In this document: positions 46,733 through 51,131 of the stretch, piece by piece
Layout of the letters: each line of letters starts with the position of its first letter
How positions within the stretch are numbered: the first letter of the stretch is position 1
Assembly: GCA_013696965.1 (NCBI GenBank)
Contig: JACCXN010000025.1
Location: 1-51,131 of the forward strand
DNA length: 51,131 nucleotides
Origin: Bacteroidota bacterium
Lineage (GTDB): Bacteria; Bacteroidota; Bacteroidia; JACCXN01
Direction of reading: 5' to 3'
Made by a program: the position numbers and the translations under genes
Notes under the pieces: generated by a model
Database searches by the model: none
The model's input: only the letters and a program-made list of their open reading frames with translations
Told to the model about the DNA's origin: nothing

Positions 46733-48349
46733 ATGGCAAACACTCTGAACACACAGAACTCCGACCACATTACAATGAAATATGAGCAGCTTTTATTTTC
46801 TGTGCTTGGCGGGATAAGGCTTGAAGGACTGGACAGGTTAAGAGTAACGGTAAAAATAGAATTTAAGCAGCAAGCCATCAGGCACAATTTAGACTTATAC
46901 AACGATACCCAAGCAGACAAATTAATCAGGAAGACCGCAGAAAGGTTAGAGATAGGCACAAGCTACATCAGCAAAGCAATAGGACAGTTAATCAATGAGC
47001 TTGAAAATTACAGGTTGGAAGAAATACAGAAACAGGCAGTAAAGCAGGAAACCCGCAAAGTCCTTACAGCAGAAGAAAAACAGGCAGCCATAGAATTTTT
47101 AAAGCAACCTGAATTACTAAAGCGAACTAATGAAATAATAGGAAAAGCAGGGGTAATAGGGGAAGAATTAAACAGGCTGTTAATGTTCCTGATTTTTACA
47201 AGCAGAAAAACATACCGCCCTTTGCACATTGTAAGCTTTGGAAGTTCAGGCGTAGGAAAAAGCCACCTTCAGGAAAAAGTAGGGGAACTGATACCGCAGG
47301 AAGAAAAAATAGAAATTACATCACTTACCGGAAATGCCTTTTACTACTTTGACAAAGACGAGTTAGGCCACAAGCTTGTATTAATAGAAGATTTAGACGG
47401 AGCTCTTGCGGCTCTCTATCCCATCAGGGAGCTACAGAGCAAGCAGAAAATCAGCAAGACCGTAACCATCAAAGACAAAAAAGGAAATGCCAAAACCATA
47501 CACCTTGTAGTTTACGGGCCTGTATGTATTGCAGGCTGTACCACACAGGAAAGAATTTATGAAGACAATGCAAACCGTTCCTTCCTGATTTACCTTGATG
47601 AATCAGAAGAACAGGACGAAAAAGTAATGCAGTATCAAAGATTATTGAGTGCCGGAAAAATCAACAGCTATGAAGAAAAGAAGGTAAAAGAATTTATGCA
47701 GAATGTTCAAAGAGTTTTGCAGCCTGTAACCATCAGAAACCCCTATGCAGAATATTTAAAAATCCCAAAAGAAGTATTTAAGCCGAGAAGGACAAACGCC
47801 CACTACATAGCATTTATAGAAGCAATCACATTTTACAATCAATACCAGAGAGAACAAAAAGCAGATGAAGAAACGGGGGAACTTTACATACAAACCACAT
47901 TGGAAGACATTGCAGAAGCAAACGCCCTGATGAAGCATATTTTATTAAGAAAATCAGATGAATTAAATGGGGCTTGCAGAGCCTTTTTTGAAAACCTGAA
48001 ACAACACCTGAAAGCACACAACCAACAGAAATTTACAAACAAAGAAATCCGGTCAGCCTTCCGCATCAATCACAACACGCAAAAAATGTTTATGGTAGAA
48101 TTACAGCAATACGGCTACATCCGCAAAACAGAAGGGGACAAAAAGAAAGGATTTAATTATGAAGTAATCAGCTTTGAAGAATATGAGCAATTGGAAACCC
48201 GCATAAATACAGTATTAGACCAGATATTGCAGCAACTGAAAGGAACAGAAGTTGAGAAGTTGGAAGAAGTTGTAAAGAAAAACCAACCACTTAAAACCGC
48301 ACCAACAAAAGGAAAGAAAGCAAAAACAAAAGAAGTTGCAGAAAAATAA
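46733..48349 (+). CDS. AAA+ type ATPase of a mobile element
   Basis: The 538-aa protein has Walker A GSSGVGKS (170-177), Walker B-like KLVLIEDLD (214-222), a sensor-1-like strand (VCIAGCTT, about 264-271) and a likely arginine finger in NRSFLIYLD (282). This is the pattern of AAA+ helicase-like or loader ATPases. The C-terminal part (about 430-490, KFTNKEIRSAFRINHNTQKMFMVELQQYGYIRK) is a winged helix. The tail is Lys-rich. Related long proteins with a primase/zinc-finger N-terminus come to mind, but here that part is absent, so it is not a complete primase. It leads the operon, 23 bp before the first recombinase. It may load or remodel the recombinases, or help the element replicate. Confidence 0.7.
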   Translation: MANTLNTQNSDHITMKYEQLLFSVLGGIRLEGLDRLRVTVKIEFKQQAIRHNLDLYNDTQADKLIRKTAERLEIGTSYISKAIGQLINELENYRLEEIQKQAVKQETRKVLTAEEKQAAIEFLKQPELLKRTNEIIGKAGVIGEELNRLLMFLIFTSRKTYRPLHIVSFGSSGVGKSHLQEKVGELIPQEEKIEITSLTGNAFYYFDKDELGHKLVLIEDLDGALAALYPIRELQSKQKISKTVTIKDKKGNAKTIHLVVYGPVCIAGCTTQERIYEDNANRSFLIYLDESEEQDEKVMQYQRLLSAGKINSYEEKKVKEFMQNVQRVLQPVTIRNPYAEYLKIPKEVFKPRRTNAHYIAFIEAITFYNQYQREQKADEETGELYIQTTLEDIAEANALMKHILLRKSDELNGACRAFFENLKQHLKAHNQQKFTNKEIRSAFRINHNTQKMFMVELQQYGYIRKTEGDKKKGFNYEVISFEEYEQLETRINTVLDQILQQLKGTEVEKLEEVVKKNQPLKTAPTKGKKAKTKEVAEK

Positions 48350-48372
48350 AAAGAGACCCACACAGAAAAAAA

Positions 48373-49377
48373 ATGAAACACCTACACCTGAAAAGCAGCA
48401 ACTTTAAACATTTAGAACAAGGTTTTAAAGAATGGTTAGACATATTGGGCTATGCAGAAACCACAGTAAATACCTTGCCTGTTCACGTTCGGGAATTACT
48501 GAACTACCTTGAAACCATCAAGCAAATAACCCACATCACACAGGTAAAGCCGAGACACATAAGCGAATTTATAAAATACCTGAAAACCCGCAGGAACAAT
48601 ATGTATGGCGGTTCATTAAGCGCAAGCCACATCAATAAAAGTATACAATCAATAAACACTTTTGCCCGCTACCTGAACCAGACCGGAAAATCTGTAATAG
48701 ACATCATTACAAAGCGAATGACAAACGATGTAGATGAAAGAACCATACTAACCGGAAAAGAAATAAAAACCCTTTACGAAGCCAGTTTTGAACCGCACCC
48801 GACTTTTAACAGCAAAGCAATGGGACAAAGGGACAGGGCAATCATTGCTATTTTTTACGGTTGCGGACTGCGAAAAGATGAAGGAACAAAATTAGACATT
48901 ACCGATATAGATTTAATCAAAGGGCTTGTTTTTGTAAGGAAAGGCAAAGGGAACAAACAAAGATACGTGCCAATAGCACAGAAACATTTAGAAGATTTAC
49001 GCAGCTATATTGAAGAAGGGCGCTATTGGTATTTACAGGACAACCGCACAGCCTGGCACGTAAAAAAAGGAATGAAAAAAGAGAATGCAGACAGTTTAGC
49101 CCTTTTACTGAATGTGGAAGGCAAGCGAATGAAAAGCTTTGATGCCCGTTTTAAATACCTGAAAGAAAAAACAGAAATAGAAAAACAGTTTTCCACCCAC
49201 AGCCTGCGCCACTCCATAGCCACGCACCTTTTACAAAGCGGAATGCCAATAGAAGAAATAGCAAAATTTTTAGGTCACAGCAGTTTGGAAAGCACACAAA
49301 TTTACACCCATATAGTAAACACATTAAAAAAACAAGAAGATGAACCAACAGAATTTTTACTACTTCCTGAAAGATGA
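48373..49377 (+). CDS. Tyrosine recombinase with full catalytic set
   Basis: The 334-aa protein has an N-terminal SAM-like core-binding domain (about 8-115) and a C-terminal catalytic domain with all expected residues: R167 (GCGLRKDEG), K192 (RKGKGNK), H276 and R279 (THSLRHS), H302 (LGHSS) and the nucleophile Y311 (TQIYTH). About 55 residues between the Lys motif and the HxxR motif form an unusually long insert (EEGRYWYLQDNRTAWHVKKG...). It is close in kind to XerC/D-type and transposon integrases. The second recombinase overlaps its last 38 bp in another frame. It should be able to cleave and join DNA; its site is unknown. Confidence 0.92.
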   Translation: MKHLHLKSSNFKHLEQGFKEWLDILGYAETTVNTLPVHVRELLNYLETIKQITHITQVKPRHISEFIKYLKTRRNNMYGGSLSASHINKSIQSINTFARYLNQTGKSVIDIITKRMTNDVDERTILTGKEIKTLYEASFEPHPTFNSKAMGQRDRAIIAIFYGCGLRKDEGTKLDITDIDLIKGLVFVRKGKGNKQRYVPIAQKHLEDLRSYIEEGRYWYLQDNRTAWHVKKGMKKENADSLALLLNVEGKRMKSFDARFKYLKEKTEIEKQFSTHSLRHSIATHLLQSGMPIEEIAKFLGHSSLESTQIYTHIVNTLKKQEDEPTEFLLLPER

Positions 49378-50209
49378 AAAGCTTGCAGAAAGCAGCATAC
49401 AGGAACACATTAAAAATATTGAACGTTTTGAGAAATGGGCAGAGCAGGAAGGAATGACAGGAACAGAGCAGATAACCTACACAGAAATATTAGGCTTTGT
49501 TCAGCACTTAAAAAGCAAATCCGTAGGCATATCATCCATTAACAACCGCTTAAACAGCATTAGAAAGTATTACGAGCATTTAAAAGCGGAAGGAACAATA
49601 GAAGCCAATCCCGCAAGAAGAGTGCATATAAAAGGGAATATAAAAAAAGTCATCCATCAGCCTTTGAGTTATACAGAGCTTGAACAGCTTTACCAGGAAT
49701 ATGCAAAACCCAAAGAACACTACAGGGAAGAAAAAGGAAAGAAGGCACACAAGAGAAATACAGTAATATTAAGCCTGATGATATGGCAGGCCATCCACAG
49801 CGGGGAACTAAATAAAATTGAAATAAGCCACGTAAAATTAAATGAAGGGGTAATCTATATCCCATCCACAAGAAGAAGCAACAGCAGGGAAATAAAGCTT
49901 GAAAGCAAGCAAATAATTTTACTGCACCAATACATCAGCGAAAACAATTTTATAAATGAAAAACTTTTTGATTGCCATCCTGCAAACACAATGATGTATT
50001 TAGTGAACGAACTGAAAGGAATTAATCAGGTAGTAAAAAATGCGGGGCATATAAGAGCAAGTATAATCCTGCATTGGATAAAAATGTATAGCAAAAGACA
50101 GGTTCAGTATATGGTAGGACACAAGCACATCAGCAGCACCGAGCATTATGAAATACAGGAACTAACAGGATTAACCGACTTACTTACAAAACATCACCCG
50201 TTTAGTTAA
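49340..50209 (+). CDS. Second tyrosine recombinase with degenerate active site
   Basis: The 289-aa protein has the same two-domain layout. The Arg-I position is H153 (WQAIHSGEL instead of GLRxxEL) and the HxxR motif has Gly in place of His (G236..R239, NAGHIRAS). R239, H261 (VGHKHISS) and Tyr270 (TEHYEI) are kept. I recall similar non-canonical members with a xIRxSxIxxW segment as common in Bacteroidetes mobile elements, so this is a family trait, not random decay. It overlaps the first recombinase by 38 bp, which implies fixed stoichiometry. It may work as a directionality or structural partner in a heterotetramer, or as an alternative active form. Confidence 0.88.
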   Translation: MNQQNFYYFLKDEKLAESSIQEHIKNIERFEKWAEQEGMTGTEQITYTEILGFVQHLKSKSVGISSINNRLNSIRKYYEHLKAEGTIEANPARRVHIKGNIKKVIHQPLSYTELEQLYQEYAKPKEHYREEKGKKAHKRNTVILSLMIWQAIHSGELNKIEISHVKLNEGVIYIPSTRRSNSREIKLESKQIILLHQYISENNFINEKLFDCHPANTMMYLVNELKGINQVVKNAGHIRASIILHWIKMYSKRQVQYMVGHKHISSTEHYEIQELTGLTDLLTKHHPFS

Positions 50210-50217
50210 ATAAAAAT

Positions 50218-50225
50218 TATTTTTG
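50218..50225 (+). promoter_or_regulatory. Possible -7 box for the ORF6N gene
   Basis: TATTTTTG matches the TAnnTTTG consensus just after the second recombinase stop. No TTG lies 20 bp upstream, so it is a half-match. Transcription from it would begin just before the 25-bp palindrome. Confidence 0.35.
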
Positions 50226-50234
50226 CAAACCAAT

Positions 50235-50259
50235 AAGGTATCACAAATTGTGATACCTT
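50235..50259 (+). promoter_or_regulatory. 25-bp perfect palindrome in the ORF6N leader (operator or RNA hairpin)
   Basis: Two 12-bp arms (AAGGTATCACAA and its complement) surround a single A. The palindrome lies 18 bp before the ATG and just after a possible -7 box, a typical place for an operator. From GGTATC onward, 26 of 30 bases (50237-50266) match the coding sequence of the same gene at 50490-50519, which keeps the outer GGTATC/GATACC halves. The protein or a related factor may bind both. Confidence 0.65.
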
Positions 50260-50277
50260 CCAAACATCAATGATACT

Positions 50278-50823
50278 ATGGCAAAGAAAGAAACAGTATT
50301 ACTAATACCGCAGGAACAGATAATCAGTAAAATACTTGTATTACGGGAAGAAAAAGTAATGCTTGATGTTCATCTTGCTGAAATTTACGGAGTAGAAAAC
50401 AGGGCATTAAAACAAGCAGTACGTAGAAATATGGATTTGTTCCCTGATGATTTTATGTTCGTGTTAACAGAAAAAGAAGTGGAAATAGTGGTATCGCAAA
50501 ACGTGATACCTTCCAGACAATATTTAGGAGGTTCCAGCCCATTTGCTTTTACAGAAACAGGAGTGGCAATGTTATCAAGTGTATTGAAAAGTAAAAGAGC
50601 CAGAGAAATGAACATTGCCATAATGAGGGCTTTTGTAGCCCTTCGTAAAATGCTATTAAGCAATACAGAATTACGTTTGGAAATTGAATACATAAAAAAG
50701 AAAGTGGATAACCACGGAAAAAATATTGAACTTGTTTTTCAATACCTTGATGAATTACTGGAAAAGAAAGAAAATCCCAAGCCCCGGAAACAGATAGGAT
50801 TTAAAACAAAAAAAGGAGAATAG
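50278..50823 (+). CDS. ORF6N (KilA-N-related) domain protein
   Basis: The 181-aa protein matches the ORF6N pattern: ISKILVLREEKVMLDVHLAEIYGVENRALKQAVRRNMDLFPDDFMF, then VVSQNVIPSRQYLGG and FAFTETGVAMLSSVLKS, then MNIAIMRAFVALRKML and a coiled-coil tail with a basic end. ORF6N domains are DNA-binding modules of phages and mobile elements and are often passenger genes in Bacteroidetes. The gene is 68 bp behind the recombinase pair and 10 bp before the first hairpin. It has its own leader with a palindrome. Its target is unknown; autoregulation is likely from the repeated site. Confidence 0.92.
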   Translation: MAKKETVLLIPQEQIISKILVLREEKVMLDVHLAEIYGVENRALKQAVRRNMDLFPDDFMFVLTEKEVEIVVSQNVIPSRQYLGGSSPFAFTETGVAMLSSVLKSKRAREMNIAIMRAFVALRKMLLSNTELRLEIEYIKKKVDNHGKNIELVFQYLDELLEKKENPKPRKQIGFKTKKGE

Positions 50824-50833
50824 CCAAACCCAC

Positions 50834-50896
50834 ATTGCAGAATTTACACCTGTTTAAATTAAGGTAGAAAGTGTTTTGCGGTGTAAACCCTGCAAT
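50834..50896. repeat. Hairpin unit 1: 17-nt arms, 29-nt loop
   Basis: Arms 50834-50850 and 50880-50896 pair at 15 of 17 positions; the two mismatches are in the middle of the stem (positions 8 and 9). The loop contains ATTAAGG, AGAAA and GTGTTTT. The unit begins 10 bp after the ORF6N stop and is preceded by CCCAC. Confidence 0.8.
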
Positions 50897-50913
50897 CTCC
50901 CACAAAAGCCCAC

Positions 50914-50973
50914 AGGCAGCCTATACAATGATTAGATTAAGGAAGAAAAGTGTTTGCATTGTATAAGCTGCCT
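50914..50973. repeat. Hairpin unit 2: 17-nt arms, 26-nt loop
   Basis: Arms 50914-50930 and 50957-50973 pair at 16 of 17 positions, with the mismatch again at position 8. The arm sequence is unrelated to unit 1, but the loop repeats ATTAAGG, AGAAA and GTGTTT in the same order. It too is preceded by CCCAC, with starts 80 bp apart. Confidence 0.8.
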
Positions 50974-50986
50974 TTTGCTTACCCAC

Positions 50987-51003
50987 GCTATCACACGGGC
51001 CAT
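50987..51003. repeat. Possible left arm of a third hairpin unit, cut by the insertion sequence
   Basis: Another CCCAC ends at 50986, 73 bp after the one before unit 2. The following 17 bases fill the place of a left arm and stop directly before the inferred IS end. No loop or right arm is in the window, so this rests on spacing and the flank alone. Confidence 0.35.
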
Positions 51004-51004
51004 A

Positions 51005-51131
51005 TGACTCGTCCTGAAATAGGTTTACAGAAAAAACTGTAAATTTATTCGCACAAAATGAAAAGAAAACAAATCACAAAAGAAGAATTAGTTGCCGAAT
51101 ATTTAACTGGCAAAATAAGCTACAGAGCTTT
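51005..51131 (+). mobile_element. Left end of an IS3-like insertion sequence (runs off the window)
   Basis: The stretch begins TGACTCGTCCTGAAATAGG, which looks like a terminal inverted repeat of an IS3-type element, and leads within 53 bp to the start of a transposase-like reading frame. A small hairpin (TTTACAG / CTGTAAA, 51024-51043) lies between. The right end is outside, so the terminal repeat and target duplication cannot be checked. Confidence 0.6.
51058..51131 (+). CDS. IS3-like transposase OrfA, N-terminal fragment (cut by the window end)
   Basis: Only the first 24 codons are present: MKRKQITKEELVAEYLTGKI followed by SYRA. The LVAEYLTGKISYRA stretch is like the first helix-turn-helix helices of IS3-family OrfA proteins, in which a y-L-x-G-x-x-S-x-R pattern is common. 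The gene continues past 51131, so this is a window limit and not a broken gene. Confidence 0.55.
   Translation, partial: MKRKQITKEELVAEYLTGKISYRA

Larger units (their letters stand above)
46250..51004. mobile_element. Putative integrative module: XRE repressor, ATPase, two recombinases, ORF6N, hairpins
   Basis: The genes from 46250 to 50823, with the hairpins to about 51004, have clearly more G/C-rich codons than the genes to the left. They encode the parts of a mobile element: a divergent repressor, an AAA+ ATPase, two tyrosine recombinases and a KilA-N-related ORF6N protein. I cannot see direct repeats that define att sites, and the right side is cut by an insertion sequence. Limits are therefore approximate; the left edge is taken at the terminator. 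Confidence 0.5.

Noticed and set aside
49340-50209. Second recombinase as a pseudogene
   Set aside because: The frame is intact and overlaps the first recombinase, the changed residues match what I recall of a widespread subfamily, and Tyr, Arg-II and His-III are kept.
50834-50973. Hairpin units read as a CRISPR array
   Set aside because: The 'spacers' would be inverted repeats of each other on the two sides of each loop, which CRISPR spacers are not; there are no cas genes.
50834-50973. Hairpin units read as canonical integron attC sites
   Set aside because: The RYYYAAC and GTTRRRY boxes are absent, and the arms rather than the loop vary. Only a functional analogy is kept as a hypothesis.

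Overview
The window looks like chromosome of an AT-rich member of the Bacteroidetes (Cytophaga/Sphingobacteria/Flavobacteria-type). The evidence is the protein families: RHS proteins with the Bacteroidetes-type core, SprB-like and PKD repeats, DUF4476, an ORF6N protein, an OmpH/Skp chaperone in an operon of giant secreted proteins, promoters of the TTG-N20-TAnnTTTG type, and almost no Shine-Dalgarno sequences. I found no rRNA, tRNA or CRISPR array.

Layout. (1) 1-4961: loosely packed accessory genes: a C-terminally truncated LpxR-like lipid A deacylase, a secreted zinc-dependent phospholipase C-like protein, a DUF4476 protein and a helical-repeat protein. (2) 5026-17153, minus strand: a compact type II secretion / type IV pilus-like cluster. 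In transcription order it holds the major pseudopilin, a peptidase-only prepilin peptidase, the ATPase GspE, the secretin GspD, GspL-, GspM- and GspC-like parts, three minor pseudopilins and GspF. A three-domain FN3 lipoprotein and a MORN-repeat protein with a lysine-rich tail lie inside it. (3) 17715-46216, plus strand: a tightly spaced, mostly operon-like row of secreted giants. These are a 1982-aa DNRLRE/Ig/LamG protein with six 225-bp tandem repeats, an OmpH-like chaperone, a lipoprotein, a 2036-aa RHS-type protein, a small secreted protein, a 1360-aa RHS-associated protein, a phage tail-collar-like protein, and a 2816-aa RHS protein. The last carries a beta-helix, PKD/SprB repeats, YD repeats, an inserted beta-propeller and a variable C-terminal tip, and is followed at once by a small lipoprotein that is a candidate immunity protein. 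The row ends at a strong terminator (46225-46256).

(4) 46250-51004: a mobile module of visibly different (more GC-rich) base use. It has an XRE repressor divergent from an AAA+ ATPase, two overlapping tyrosine recombinases (one with the full catalytic set, one missing two catalytic residues), and an ORF6N gene with a palindromic leader that nearly copies part of its own coding sequence. Two tandem hairpins follow, with unrelated stems but a shared loop; what looks like the left arm of a third is cut off by an insertion sequence (IS) end. (5) 51005-51131: the left end of an IS3-like element with the start of its transposase, running off the window.

How it fits together (inference): the secretion machine could export the divergently encoded surface giants, most of which lack a clear type IX sorting domain. 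The RHS tip plus lipoprotein looks like a toxin/immunity end, and the mobile module directly behind it could be how such ends are exchanged. The most unusual signal is the hairpin array behind the recombinase pair, which may be a recombination-site array or a family of structured RNAs.
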